64,000 nucleotides of DNA from Sinohyriopsis cumingii (lineage: Eukaryota; Mollusca; Bivalvia; Unionida; Unionidae). Of the stretch, positions 1 through 54,735 are shown one piece after another. The first letter of the stretch is position 1; each line of letters starts with the position of its first letter. The position numbers and the translations under genes were made by a program. Under the pieces are notes generated by a model, which saw nothing but the letters and a program-made list of their open reading frames with translations, was not told where the DNA came from and ran no database searches. The stretch covers positions 156,345,789-156,409,788 of the forward strand of contig CM068824.1 in assembly GCA_028554795.2 (NCBI GenBank), in the 5' to 3' direction.

Positions 1-466
1 AGGTACTACACACTTTTACCTGCTACAGAGGTACAGTTCTACAGTTCTGTCCAAAGATTTTTTGACAGCCATACTGTAATGTGAGGTACTACACACTTTT
101 ACCCGCTACTGAGGTACAGTTCTACAGTTCTGTCCAAAGATTTTTTGACAGCCATACTGTAATGTGAGGTACTACACACTTTTACCTGCTACAGAGGTAC
201 AGTTCTACAGTTCTGTCCAAAGATTTTTTGACAGCCATACTGTAATGTGAGGTACTACACACTTTTACCTGCTACAGAGGTACAGTTCTACAGTTCTGTC
301 CAAAGATTTTTTGACAGCCATACTGTAATGTGAGGTACTACACACTTTTACCTGCTACAGAGGTACAGTTCTACAGTTCTGTCCAAAGATTTTTTGACAG
401 CCATACTGTAATGTGAGGTACTACACACTTTTACCTGCTACAGAGGTACAGTTCTACAGTTCTGTT
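1..466. repeat. 83-bp tandem repeat, ~5.6 copies, entering from left
   Basis: Copies begin with AGGTACTACACAC at 1, 84, 167, 250, 333 and 416, a strict 83-bp period with almost no divergence. Near-identity indicates a young or homogenised array. It probably continues left of the window. Confidence 0.97.
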
Positions 467-469
467 AAG

Positions 470-725
470 ATTGCTCTGGTGGCCTAAGTGGTTACAGCAT
501 CTGCATCAGATGTGGGAGGCCACGTATTTGAACTCTGGCCAAGTCATACCAAAGTCCAAATGGTACTAGCAGCTGCCTCACTTAGTGCTCAGCATTAAGA
601 AGTTAATGTCAGCACTGGTCAGCCTGGTGTCAGGATAATGTGACTAGGTGGGACATGATGCTACATGTCTGTAGCATGATGCCCCAGTGCTATACATCAC
701 CATTAACTGCCACACTACAGATAAC
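470..725 (+). mobile_element. SINE family A copy (tRNA-like head), 3' end replaced by family B
   Basis: It has an A-box-like GGCCTAAGTGGTTACAGC and a B-box-like GTATTTGAACTC. The body is shared with three other copies (7.3, 18.8 and 28.7 kb): CATACCAAAG, TAATGTGACTAGGTGGGAC, ATGCTACATGTCTGTAGCAT. The other copies go on to an AAATCCAAATT-type tail; this copy instead switches to family B at ~725-731. Confidence 0.8.
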
Positions 726-730
726 ATGGC

Positions 731-889
731 ATTCGGCCAATGTGGGTATGTGAGAAAGCTTGCCAGTAGCTTCTCGTGGGTCAGTGGTTCTTCCCGGGGT
801 TTTCCTCTAGCATTAATACTGGCCGCCATGCATAGCCTATCGTGTGCTGAAAAATGGCGTTAAACCTCACAACAACAACAACAACAACA
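731..889 (+). mobile_element. SINE family B, 3' part only, with (CAA)n tail
   Basis: Shared family B landmarks are ATTCGGCCAATGTGGGTATG, GAGAAAGCTTG, TACTGGCCGCCATGCATAG and AAAAATGGCGTTAAACC, then a (CAA)n tail. The tRNA-like head is absent and family A lies in its place. Confidence 0.8.
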
Positions 890-892
890 GAT

Positions 893-1310
893 AATGTGGC
901 AATATAACTAAAACTGTTAAAGCTAAAATTCAAAAAAATACAAAAAATACAGCTCAGTCAAAAGATTGCTTGACATATATACTCAAATGTGAGTGCTACA
1001 AAGTTTTACCTGCTGCAGTTAAACAGCTATGTCTATACTATAATGAGAGGGGTTTAAGTAGTAATACAAGTTTAGCTTGTAACTGCTGGGTATCCCTTAG
1101 CAGATTCTAGGAAATACACAGGATAATACAAAACTAGCTATGCTGCCCTATTACTGTACCTATCATGGATACTGGGTATATTTCAACATGTGCCAAAATT
1201 AAATGAACATGTCACTCAGTAACACTCTACACCACTTCCAAAGTGAAGCATGGTGAATGCAGATAGTATGTCATCTATCTGGTTGGTGTAAAAACAATGT
1301 TTTTCTTTAC
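893..1310. other. ARFGEF intron or flank, nothing recognised
   Basis: Unique-looking AT-rich sequence between the SINE chimera and ARFGEF exon 9. One stretch (CAGTCAAAAGATTGCTTGAC and on to ~1012) looks like a diverged version of the 83-bp unit. The next ARFGEF exon was not found here. Confidence 0.5.
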
Positions 1311-44604
<43,294 letters not shown>

Positions 44605-45234
44605 ACCTAGTTTTAAGTAGAATATCTCTGTAACAAAGATGTAGGAATAATGTCACTTATTGGGCAAGACTCATTGCACAATTATTGTTGCAACTTGTAT
44701 GGGGAAAAAAACAATTTTGTCAAGAAACACTGCATTTTTAGGTCTTCTGGATGTGAAAACCCCTTTTGAACTTTTATGACTTACCTAAAAATAATTAGTG
44801 GTACAAATTTCAGATCTAGACTGCTATAAGAATATTGAGCACATTTATTAATGATATCAGAAAGACTGTATGGTGTTAGTGGTGTGATATTTGTATACCT
44901 ACCTGTATTAAAAGGTTCAATGCAACAAAAAGTAATATCTATTTTTATTTAGCTTTAATGATCATGTCAGTTGGCTATTATCCATCTGTCTGTCCGTATA
45001 GTTTTGATATTGCTACTCCTAAATGACTTGCTGCTACTCCTCCTAAATGGAGATGGTGTCAGTCTTTATGCAGCTTAGTTCTACTAGCATCAATTGGACT
45101 TCAGTCAACCTTGTTATTCACCATATATTTAGAACATTAAAAATAGAATCATTTTGTATGGCACCATGTAGTGGAGTTTCAACCCCTGATGATTGCTTGA
45201 GTAGCCTAAGTAGTACAGTAAGTCAAAAATAGAA

Positions 45235-45400
45235 ACAGTGTTTCTATTATTAGGTATTTATGAAGATTCAGGTCAAACTGAATTTTCTGGAAAATATCAA
45301 ATTCCTTGTAAACAAAATTACTTTACATTGACATGTAATGAAATTACAAATAAAAAAATAAAAACTTACAAACAGGCAATTAAATTAAATCAAATATACA
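45235..45400. repeat. Dispersed repeat, copy 2 (other copy at 6.94 kb)
   Basis: See 6944-7125: TTCTATTATTAGGTA, GATTCAGGTCAAACTGAATT and AAAATATCAAATT are conserved. It overlaps the likely 3' end region of COPS5. Confidence 0.75.
45344..45364 (+). promoter_or_regulatory. Possible COPS5 polyadenylation signals
   Basis: Two AATAAA hexamers occur within a few bases, about 745 bp after the COPS5 stop, in an A-rich stretch. They are the first clear hexamers noticed downstream. However, they lie inside a segment that is also repeated at 6944-7125, so the true 3' end is uncertain. Confidence 0.3.
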
Positions 45401-45468
45401 ACACCAACAGTCTCTCTGTACTTTGGTTCTGTTATAGTAGCTTAGCTTCGATTATTGATTTCAGGTAG

Positions 45469-46805
45469 ATTAATGTGGAGGTCTTTATAGATACAATTTT
45501 ATACAATTTATGGTCAGGATTATAGTTGATGGAGTTTGGATTGTCCATTCTTTTAGCAGTGTAGTTCTGCTAGAGATTATTGGTTTTCAGTTCCCTGGGA
45601 ATGTAGAATGTGCCCTGCTGCATGTCAAAAAAGCCACCTAATGAGAGTAACATTCTTGCCCTGGGATGTGTACTGTGCTGACGTTCCAGCTTAAAAGGTC
45701 ATAAACATTTTAAAAGATTGTAGTTTTTGTTTACAAAAGTTGACATTGTATTTTAAGAATTCAGATTTTGGGGCTTTGTTTTGTGTGCATTTTTTTGGTG
45801 CAAAATTGACTGTTGAGATTTTATTGAATAGAGTTTTGGCCCATGATTATCAGCCCTTCAGTACTTTGGTTTCTGCAGCATAACATGAAAAGGAAATTAT
45901 TTTATTTCAACCAATGGCACTTGCAGGGCCTGAATTTAAAATTCCTTCCTACTTGCTTTTGTTTTCAGCTCGAAACAAACAATATACTGACACAATGAAA
46001 CTTTTACATTTAATGTTTCGGACTTGGTTACCAATATATATTATTAAGGAATTTTCAGGTGAAAAAAAAAAGCTTATTTCTCAGCAATTTAAAATGTCAA
46101 TTTTAGTCTACAAAAAGTTTAGCAAATCCGGTTTGGAAAATTTTCCAGCTTCTAAGAGTAATAATATGTACTTAAATCGCTGCAGAACTCCATAATGTAT
46201 TTAAAAGTAAAAACTGATACTGAAGTGAAAATATTTGTAACATTCTGACATGTCTGGATTTTTTTTCACTTCTGAGTTCTCGTTAATATCATTACATATC
46301 ACGGTCAAACCAGCACTTGCTTTTCAATACTCCACATATGAAGCATCCATTAAACATTGACTACTGACCATGTAACTGACATGGCTAACTGACACAGCAG
46401 TGTGCTGATTATTCCCTGCTTTGTTACTCCAGACGTGAGAAAACTGATAAAGTTATTCCATGAGTTATCAACTGAACAAAACTTAATAGCTTTCCACATA
46501 GGGAACACTTGTCTTCCAAAGCAATGAAGTAAATCAAAAGCATCAACTGAAATGAACCTTGTTCATCTAGAAATTTCAGTACTCAAATCAAGATGCAAGT
46601 GCTTAAAATAATTGTGTAAAATAAGACTTGCATTTTGCAAGTATGTGAGTGTCAAAATCAAGCTCCAGCATGTAATTTATGTACATCATAGGTCATTATT
46701 GGATGTTACAAAATAAAATTTGATATGCCCCCTTTTTTCTGATTATTTTACTACAGTCCTATATAATGTTATGCTTTATTCTCTGTAAATTTCACATTAT
46801 TTAGA
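45469..46805. other. Downstream of COPS5, nothing recognised
   Basis: AT-rich DNA with only weak open frames (for example 45914-46195 plus, 93 codons, no family). It may include COPS5 3' UTR. Confidence 0.45.
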
Positions 46806-46809
46806 GTCT

Positions 46810-47990
46810 CATAATAAAGCCTGTTATGAGAGACCACCCCTTCTGCCAACCAAAAGCAGTCTCTCAAGACAGGTGGACCCCCATAAAAGGTGTGTGAAAA
46901 TTGACTCTTTTCCAGGGTCAGTAGTTAGCATTGTTGAAGAAGAAAAAATACCCATACTCACTGTACATATCCTTTATTCATAAATCTTGTTAAATATTGC
47001 ATGCATTCCTCTCAGAATAACTTATATAATAAAGATATATATCAAAGTGAAATCGTTTATATTTGAACATCACATGAATACGTAGATTTATTAGTACATG
47101 TACATGTATATGATTTGTGAAATGAACAAAGGTAATATTTATCATACCCATAAGGTAACTTCACATGGCCATAACTTTTAGAGTTCTTTCAAATACATCA
47201 TAAGCATGTATGTGTTTTTAATCAATAATGGAATTTAGTATTTTAATACTAAACATGTTAAAATAAACAGTAATTATTGCTATCTTCATATAATGTGCAT
47301 TGTTATTCTCTCCTTAAGAGGGCCTCAAGGGAGAATCATCCTTGACTAATGAGTCAACCTCTATAAATAAAGCATTATTATTATTATTATAAATGTAACA
47401 AAAACTGCACAGTTAGCTATGACATTTTATGCACTTAATCACTTTTTTTTTAAAGAAATCCATTATACTTCTTTGTTGACATTTTTTACTCAGCTGTTTG
47501 GTCTCCATTTCTGAGCAAAGAAGCAAAAGTTTGGGATTGCCATGTTGTAAAGCATATTCTTTAATCTCTTTTAAATGTTCTATGACTGTAGAATGTGAAA
47601 TAACCTGAGGCAGAATTTCACCAACAGATGACTCATTGTCACCATCACTGTCCGCATTTAAAGAAGTACCTGATTTACCTCTCTGAAGAATATCTTTCTC
47701 CCAGTTAGGCTCGTTTAGATCTCCATACACTGTCCGTTTTGCCATGGCATATTCCTTCTGTGCCTGTGCACCTTTCTGCCCTTCGTTTCTAATGGACTAC
47801 TTGTTTTTGATAAAACTTGCATTTTGCTGGATGCTATTCTGCAAGTGGTCTCCTCTTTTTCACTTCTTTTAATTACATTAATTCTTTCTTCCAGTGTTAG
47901 AATTGTTATTTTTTTTCATCGGAATTTCTGCCATTATTATTAGTGTTGGTGTAATAACGACTAGATGTATTTCGGTTTTGATCAGGTTTT
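46810..47990 (-). mobile_element. Tigger-like deletion derivative, copy 2
   Basis: It aligns with copy 1 at both sides: GAGACCACCCCTTCTGCC on the left and, on the right, a minus-strand start with LTLEERINVIKRSEKEET (CENP-B-type HTH; the first codons are frameshifted). Between them a transposase tail remains but the DDE domain is gone. The left tip is degraded compared with the CAGTAAAACC of copy 1. Confidence 0.7.
47413..47745 (-). pseudogene. Tigger-type transposase C-terminal fragment
   Basis: The minus frame from MAKRTVYGDLNEPNW has an acidic tract (ADSDGDNESS) and ends HLKEIKEYALQHGNPKLLLL then KKCQQRSIMDFFKK. The closing QRSI-DFFKK helix is characteristic of Tigger/JRK-like proteins. 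It lies just downstream of the N-terminal fragment in the same element, with the catalytic core deleted. Confidence 0.7.
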
Positions 47991-48309
47991 GAGGAAATGT
48001 GGAATGAATATATATTATGTACCAATGAATGAAACCAAAAGACACTAACTCATCAAGAAACAGTACATTTATTTTGAGACGAAGTTTAAATCACCATCAT
48101 TATAGCTTGATAAACAAAGGTTGCGACCATCTGCACCCGGGTAAACAGATGATGGCTTGATGAAACACTGTAACAAAAGGAGAAGAAAAAAAATTCTGGA
48201 AATGATTCTCACTAGTATTAAAAACAAAGCTCATTCACACACACCCAGGCATTATGAATTAACTTGAAAGACAAATGATGTACACAACCCTACACTGAAG
48301 CTTTCAAGT

Positions 48310-48825
48310 GGCCTAGTGGTTAAGACCTAATTAGAAAATGACCTAATTAGAGAAAACGTAGTGGTTAAGACCTAATTACAAAATGACCTAATTACAGAAA
48401 ACCTAGTGCTTAAGACCTAATTTCAAAATGACCTAATTAAAGAAAACCTAGTGCTTAAGACCTAATTTCAAAATGACCTAATTAGAGAACATCTAGTGGT
48501 TAAGACCTAATTACAAAATGAACGAATTAGAGAAAACCTAGTGCTTAAGACCTAATTTAAAAATGACCTAATTAGAGAAAACCTAGTGCTTAAGACCCAA
48601 TTACAAAATGACCTAATTAGAGAAAACCTAGTGCTTAAGACCTAATTTCAAAATGACCAAATTAAAGAAAACCTAGTGGTTAAGACCTAATTACAAAATG
48701 AACGAATTAGAGAAAACCTAGTGCTTAAGACCTAATTTCAAAATGACCTAATTAGAGAAAACCTAGTGCTTAAGACCTAATTTCAAAATGACCTAATTAG
48801 AGACCTAGTTAGAGAAAATTTTGAT
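48310..48825. repeat. 45-bp tandem repeat, ~11 copies
   Basis: The unit contains CCTAGTGCTTAAGACCTAAT, TTCAAAATGACCTAATTAGA and GAAAA. Versions differ at GTGCTTAAG or GTGGTTAAG and ATTACAAAATG or ATTTCAAAATG in a partly alternating order. Every unit carries at least two CTAATTA/TAATTAG homeodomain-type cores. Confidence 0.95.
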
Positions 48826-49560
48826 CAGTTAGAGGATTTGGTTTGGCATTATCAACTCTTGTATTTCTTTTTGTTCTTGTAGAACAATTTATTTTGAAAA
48901 GGACTCGCTGAAAATCTTGTCGGATTCACCCTTTCTAGAATCAAGCTGACAAAGATATAATCTCGCTGTAAGAAATACATCATTAAAAGGATAACTATTT
49001 ACAAAATGTTCAATTATATCAGTGAAATGATTGGACTTCGTCTTTTAGTTACTCATTATCAACCGAAAAAATAGTCCAGAGTGAACCATCCATCATTTGA
49101 AAATATTCCCTATAAAATATACCATGTATCACATCTAGTTCTTTAATTGCCTCCTTAATCGAATCAGATTCTACACTTTGCTTTTTGTCATTTTTAATCG
49201 GGCCATTTTTGTCCAGATATTTTTGTTTTTGGTTGATGGAGGCACATTATAACAATGATACAAACCATCTGATTTTCTCCGTAATAAATAACCATTTTGT
49301 TTAAATCAGATTCACATCTTCTACTGATACAATTAGAGAAAATTTTGGTTGATATTTGAAGTGTCAGTTTAGTGTTACAGAACTTTTATTTTTGTTGTTC
49401 TCGTAAGAAGTTTTTACAGAAATTTTTGTCACATTCACCTATCAACCAAATAAAAAAAGACCCAATTAGAGAAAAATTTCATCTTCGTAGGAAGGGTTAT
49501 TTTTTGAAAAATACTCTCTGGAAATCTTGTCAGATTCACCTCCTGTGCTGCTTGGGACCA
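48826..49560. repeat. Degenerate repeats related to each other (AATTAGAGAAAATTTT family)
   Basis: AATTAGAGAAAATTTT, TTTTTGTTCTTGTAG-like and AAATCTTGTC(G/A)GATTCACC recur at ~48.81, 49.33 and 49.46 kb. They continue from the end of the 45-bp array, which shares AATTAGAGAAAA. Confidence 0.6.
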
Positions 49561-49599
49561 AGTAGATAATATAAGAAGTCTTTTAGTGAAAAACCAGTG

Positions 49600-50170
49600 T
49601 GAATATCACCCTACGTTAAAGAGTAGTGATAATAAAATTTTCATCATGGCTACCATGGCGGTCTGTTGTCAGATGGCACAGTTTTCATTTAGGCTGAACT
49701 AGGTACCATAAAAAGTCTTGTGAAAATCCCACAACAGTTACTCTTAACATTAGGATGAATTATGAATACAGGATTTAAAGATGGCTGCCATAGTGGCCGT
49801 ATTGGATGTTCTTTAGAACTAAGTAGAAAAATCATGAGAATTCAGTGAAAACTCGCGTTCATATGACTTTCCATTCAGGAGCAGCAATAACAAGATCCTT
49901 CAGACAGTTTTGTAGCAGTCATATTGGATGTCCAAGCAGCAACATTTTCATTTAAAACCAACCAGACATCACAAGAAATCTTCTGGTGTAAACCCCATGT
50001 CAATATGACTTTCCATTCAGGAGGAGTAGTGATAAGGTTTTCAAGATGGCAGCTATGGTGGGCATATTGGATGTCAGATCAACATTATTTTCATTTATGG
50101 TCAACTAGATATCATAAGAATTCTTTTAGTGAAAATCCCTGTTTTGGTATGACATTGATATCGCTTGCCA
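49600..50170. repeat. Diverged tandem copies of the ACATCATAAGAAGTCTTT family
   Basis: Repeated phrases are GTGAAAATCCC, ATATGACTTTCCATTCAGGA, AAGATGGC(A/T)GC, CATATTGGATGTC and ATTTTCATTTA, in three to four passes of ~150-170 bp. The same family occurs at 7.9 and 53.3 kb. Confidence 0.65.
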
Positions 50171-50814
50171 GCTGGATGTCATACCAAAAACATTGGTTAC
50201 CATAAATTTATTTATGATGGGGATTTTCATTGTTTTGCAAAACAGATTTTTCCAGAAATTAAATTTGTGACATGTAGCAACCATGAAGGTCTCCAAACAT
50301 TTTTCTCCATGAAAAGCATTTTTCAAATAACTTAAAGTCACAAACAAGAGGTATGGTGCAAAACTGCATTTAAACCAAAACTGACCAAACAAGTCTTGAC
50401 CATTTGATTGGTCAGTTCCCTTAAAGTGACCCAGCATTCAACTGAATCAACTGGTACATAAGTTTCACTTAAAGTAGTGTTATATGCAGTGTCAGCTGGT
50501 TGGATAAAACTGTTTGTTAGTACAGGGCTTTCATGGAGATGCATCTTACACTAGGTCTGGTGCAACCAATTATATAATGGCATAATCAATCAATGGTGCC
50601 AAAAACAACATGCAAAACTTAACCAAGGTGTAATAGACAGGAAGATGATTGGATGGACAATGATAACTCTACATACTCCTCCTCCACTGCATAAAAATAA
50701 CCATGACAAAAATGACTGGTGCCCCAAAAGTAGACTTGAAACCAAAAATGATAATTTTAGCTTCTGTGACCCCATGCCTTAACCTCTTGGTTCAAGAATC
50801 AATAAGGGGGTGCC

Positions 50815-51060
50815 TCTGCCCAAGTGCAGACTGACGATGAAGTTTGATGAAAATTTAATCCAGGAAATTTGACTTGTTAGAAACCAATAAAATTAGATTC
50901 AGTGACCTTGACCTTTCACATAAGCCTCAGAATTAATAATGAATGACTTAAGCAAAGGCTATCTATGAAGTCTGATGAAAATCTGGCCCAGGAAATTTGA
51001 CTTGGCATGCAGAAATGAAATTCACATTTTCAGTTCCACTGACCTTAAACTTGGACCTAA
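50815..51060. repeat. Duplicated block with TGACCTTGACC
   Basis: GATGAAAATTTAATCCAGGA and GATGAAAATCTGGCCCAGGA, each followed by AATTTGACTTG, occur ~115 bp apart. TGACCTTGACC sits between (50901-50912). A relative lies at 12.55 kb. Confidence 0.6.
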
Positions 51061-51339
51061 GAGCCTTAACATTGTTAGGCTTCTGTCTCTACCCATTGTG
51101 TAGGTCATGTGAGGTTTTAGAAGAAAAAAACAGTAAGCTAAAGTACTTTGCAGAAACTACACTGTCTAGAGACAAATATATGGACAGACATTGCTACTGT
51201 TACACACCCCACCTTCTGCCAGCTGTGGGAAAGAAATGGAGAAAAAAAAGCAAAAAGTTTTCCAAGATTTTACTGGCAACAAAGATAATTTCCTGTAAAC
51301 ATGGGCATGCAACATTGTTGTCTGCCAACAAGTTTTGAA

Positions 51340-52595
51340 TTGTAACAACTTTCAATACATCCAAACTTTACACTTGAAAAGTTGAAATGGAATATGGTAA
51401 AGATTTTATTTTTAATTATTCCAGGACAAGAAATTGTACAATTTCTGTAATTGGAAAATATATATTATTTTCTTTATATATGAACATACATGAAAAAATA
51501 TTAAGTTCATGAAGTTTAACACAGTGAGCTAGTCTCACTCCCAACTATAAAGGTCCCTTTCTTTGATTAATGTTATGCATTCATAACAAATATTCACGAC
51601 ATGTTTGTTATAAGAACATGCATACATGTTATTCCTAAACGTTGTTTTGGCCCTATATTCAGGAAACTCCTCAACTTGATTGCACATTCAAACTATATTC
51701 TGATACAAAACCAGTCAATTTTAAAGCTACAAACTAATAAGCTGAAAAATCTGATTAAACGTGTCAAGTCATTGGCATTTAATACAATGTTTTTAAATGA
51801 AATAAATATTTAAGTGTGCATTTCATTTGATGTTTGCTGAACACAGTGCCTTGCCCCCAAGATGGGTGCCTGTATTTGAAACACAAAAGGCATTTATGAT
51901 CTTGTTAGAATGTGTATCCAACATGGGGTTTATTCAGTGCCTCCACAAATTGTCTTTTATCCAATTCCAGTACATGTATATCACGTAATCCCCACCCCAG
52001 CCCCATTAGTGACATTATTACTGGAAAAATAAGTGTAGTCTTCAATGCAATACATGTAGCCCTTGATTAAATAAACATTGTTTCCCACTTCAATCATGAT
52101 AATGAACTTGAAAGTTTGATATAACCTGATCACTTACAATCACTGATGTGCCCTTATTAATGTCATGATGTTAGCAATAACTAACTCGAGATACTGGATG
52201 GATAGATGTGCAAATTATGTTCTCCATCTTCTGTTGTTTTTAGTTTTATACAAAATGGTACTGTGGTTCCCTCCAGCATTTAAAATGTTAGCAATTAGGT
52301 ATGTAAGGTGTGAATTCAATGGAAGAATAAGCAATGACAAAACAACAATATTGCATGGCATCATACAATAATATAATGCTTTTGGCACATGCATGTTTTT
52401 TTGCCTGTGCATAGAAAGTGTTTTTGCATTGCATGGAATGTTAATTTATTCGATGAATATAGTGAATTCATTATTTCCTGAGGTAAGCAACTTTTGTGGC
52501 TCTACCAACCATGAATTTAAAACCTTAAAATGAACAATGCTCCTTCCATGGAAACAACATGACCCTTTCCAAAATCACTGAATAAAAGTAGCAAT
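51340..52595. other. Intergenic, nothing recognised
   Basis: AT-rich DNA without exon-like blocks or obvious repeats. Short open frames (51601-51813 and 52165-52371) have no recognisable content. Confidence 0.45.
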
Positions 52596-52599
52596 GAAA

Positions 52600-52845
52600 A
52601 GATGCTGTTTGGGGTTTAGTGCCAGTTCTCAGTGTAAATAGGTTATACAAGGTGGCTAGTATAACTGGTGGAGGAAGAACTTGGGGAAAATCCCTGTAAA
52701 AACCACCGGCCCATGGAAAGCTACTGACAGCTTTCTCACATACCCACACTGGCCAGGCCCCTGACTCAAACCTACGCAGACAGAGGTGTGATGGTAGTGA
52801 TCAGTAAAGGTGAGTGCTTTAGACTACTTGGCCACCCAGGGCCCC
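52600..52845 (-). mobile_element. SINE family B, diverged copy
   Basis: GGGGTTTAGTGCCA, AGGTGGCTAGTATAACTGG, GAGGAAGAAC, GCTTTCTCACATACCCACAC and TGCTTTAGACTACTTGGCCA give all parts in order, with more changes than its neighbours. It is probably the oldest of the local trio. Confidence 0.82.
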
Positions 52846-52892
52846 AGCCAATGAAAACATAACTTGTACAACCACAACAAGAATTTTTAAGG

Positions 52893-53157
52893 TTGTTGCT
52901 GTTGTAGGGTTTAACGCCATTTTTCTGCACATGATAGGCTATACATGGCGGCCAGTATTAATGGTGGAGGAAGAACCCAGGAAAACCACGGAAAGAACCA
53001 CTGACCCACAAGAAGCTACCGGCAAGCTTTCTCACATGTCTACTCAAACAAGTGCTGTCGAAAGTACATGCCTGAGACTCGAACCCACTCAGACAGAGGT
53101 GAGATGGCAGTGATCAGTAACAGAGAGTGCATTAGACCACTCGGCCACTCAGGGCCC
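52893..53157 (-). mobile_element. SINE family B, subfamily with internal insertion
   Basis: It is near full length with a TGTTGTAGGGTTTAACGCC end. Instead of CACACTGGCCGAAT it carries GTCTACTCAAACAAGTGCTG and TCGAAAGTACATG (53037-53070), followed by the normal GAGACTCGAACCC. The same insert is present at 63.7 kb. Confidence 0.88.
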
Positions 53158-53279
53158 GAATTTTTAAGGTAATGACAGTTTCTAATTTTCAACGACCACA
53201 TATTAAAACCATTTGGTGGCAACGTTAGATGCAAGATTGGCACAATTTTAGTTTAAAACCAATTATGCATCAAAAGATT

Positions 53280-54105
53280 TTTTTCCAGTGAAAATGCTAT
53301 ATTAATATTACCATCTGTTCAAAAGGAGTAGTAATAATGAGTTATCACATTGGTCACAATGGAAGGCATATTAGATGTTGAATCGGAAGGACCTACTCAT
53401 TTAGGACCTACTGGACATCATATGAAGTGTTTTATTGTAATCCCATGTCAATAGAGCTATCAGTTCTGAATGAGTGGTGATTACTGGATCTGAAAATTAG
53501 GCATCTTAAGAAGTCATTCAGTAAAAAGCCTAAGTCAATTTGACCATCTGTTGGTTGTTGTTGTTGTAGGGTTTAATGCCATTTTTCAGCACAAGATAGG
53601 TTATACATGGCGGCCAGAATAAATGGTGGAGAAAAAACCAAGGAAAACCCCAGAAAGAATCACCGACCCATGAGAAGCTACTGGTAAATTTTCTCACATA
53701 CTAACATTGGCCAAGCCCAAGACTTGAACCCACACAGACAGAGGTGACATGGCAGTGATCTGTAACAGTCAGCACTTTAGACTACTCTGCCACTCGTGGC
53801 CCCATCATTTGTTGGATTAGCAATAACAAGTTTCAAGGCATGGATTGACATTTTTATTTAGGACCCACTAGACATCATACAGTCCTTTAGTGAAAACCAT
53901 GTGTCAATAAGACCATCTGTTGAAAACAACAAGGTTTTTAAATGGCTTCAATGGCAACCATATTGGATATCCAAATGGCACCATTTTCTTATAACCAACT
54001 AGACCTTGGGGTGAATGTGTCTGCTAAGTTTGGTGGCAGTCCTCTGACTAGCTTAGGAAGAATAAGTAACTTGTGCTAATTAATGACAGACAAAAGAGTA
54101 TGACA
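53280..54105. repeat. Diverged dispersed repeats (GACATCAT family) interrupted by a SINE
   Basis: CATCATATGAAGTGTTTTA, ATCCCATGTCAATA, CTAGACATCATACAGTCCTT, GCAACCATATTGGATATCC and TTGTGCTAATTAATGACAGA recur as in 7.9 and 49.6 kb. The SINE at 53551-53803 splits this block, so it arrived later. Confidence 0.65.
53551..53803 (-). mobile_element. SINE family B, full length
   Basis: GGTTGTTGTTGTTGTAGGGT, CATGGCGGCCAGAATAAATG, AGAAGCTACTGGTAAATTTT, ACTTGAACCCAC and CACTTTAGACTACTCTGCCA appear in order. It is the third copy within 1.2 kb, all in the same orientation. Confidence 0.87.
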
Positions 54106-54404
54106 TAAGCTAAAAATTAATACAGAAAATAAATTCATCATTTCAAAATAAATTTAAAATGATGAATTTATATCAAGAAAAATTATTCTCTGCCTTCTTT
54201 GAATTTATTGTTTTGAATCTCCATTATCTGCTGAATTACACATACAGAGTCAATCATGATAAGGTCCAATTGGACCTGAGATTTTTTACCAGTTGACAGC
54301 TGCCTTGTTGCCAATGCAGGAAAAGTTAACCAAGAAATCTTTGTTGGTAAGGTGCTTTCCGTTTAAATTTCTTTTGGTCATGTTAATCAAATATGTTACA
54401 AAAA

Positions 54405-54735
54405 CAACTGCTACAAGGTTTCCCTAGTTTTTCTACTGTCCTGTTACAAGATTTCCCTGGATTTCTACTGTCCTGTTACAAGGTTTCCCTAGTTTTTCTA
54501 CTGTCCTGTTACAAGATTTCCCTAGATTTCTACTGTCCTGTTACAAGCTTTCTCTAGTTTTTTTTACTGTCCTGTAACAAAGTTTCCCTAGATTTCTATT
54601 GTCCTGTTACAAGATTTCTCTTGATTTCTATTGTCCTGTTACAAGGTTTCTCTTGATTTTCTATTGTCCTGTTACAAGGTTTCTCTTGATTTCTATTGTC
54701 CTGTTACAAGGTTTTTCTTGATTTCTACTGTCATC
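54405..54735. repeat. ~31-bp tandem repeat, ~10 copies
   Basis: The unit is close to TGTTACAAGGTTTCCCTAG plus TTTTTCTACTGTCC. Left copies have CCCTAG, right copies TCTTGATTTCTATTG, showing separate local amplification. It is pyrimidine-rich on the plus strand. Confidence 0.93.

Noticed and set aside
470-540. tRNA gene at the family A SINE head
   Set aside because: Boxes are degenerate and the same head plus body occurs elsewhere as a SINE.
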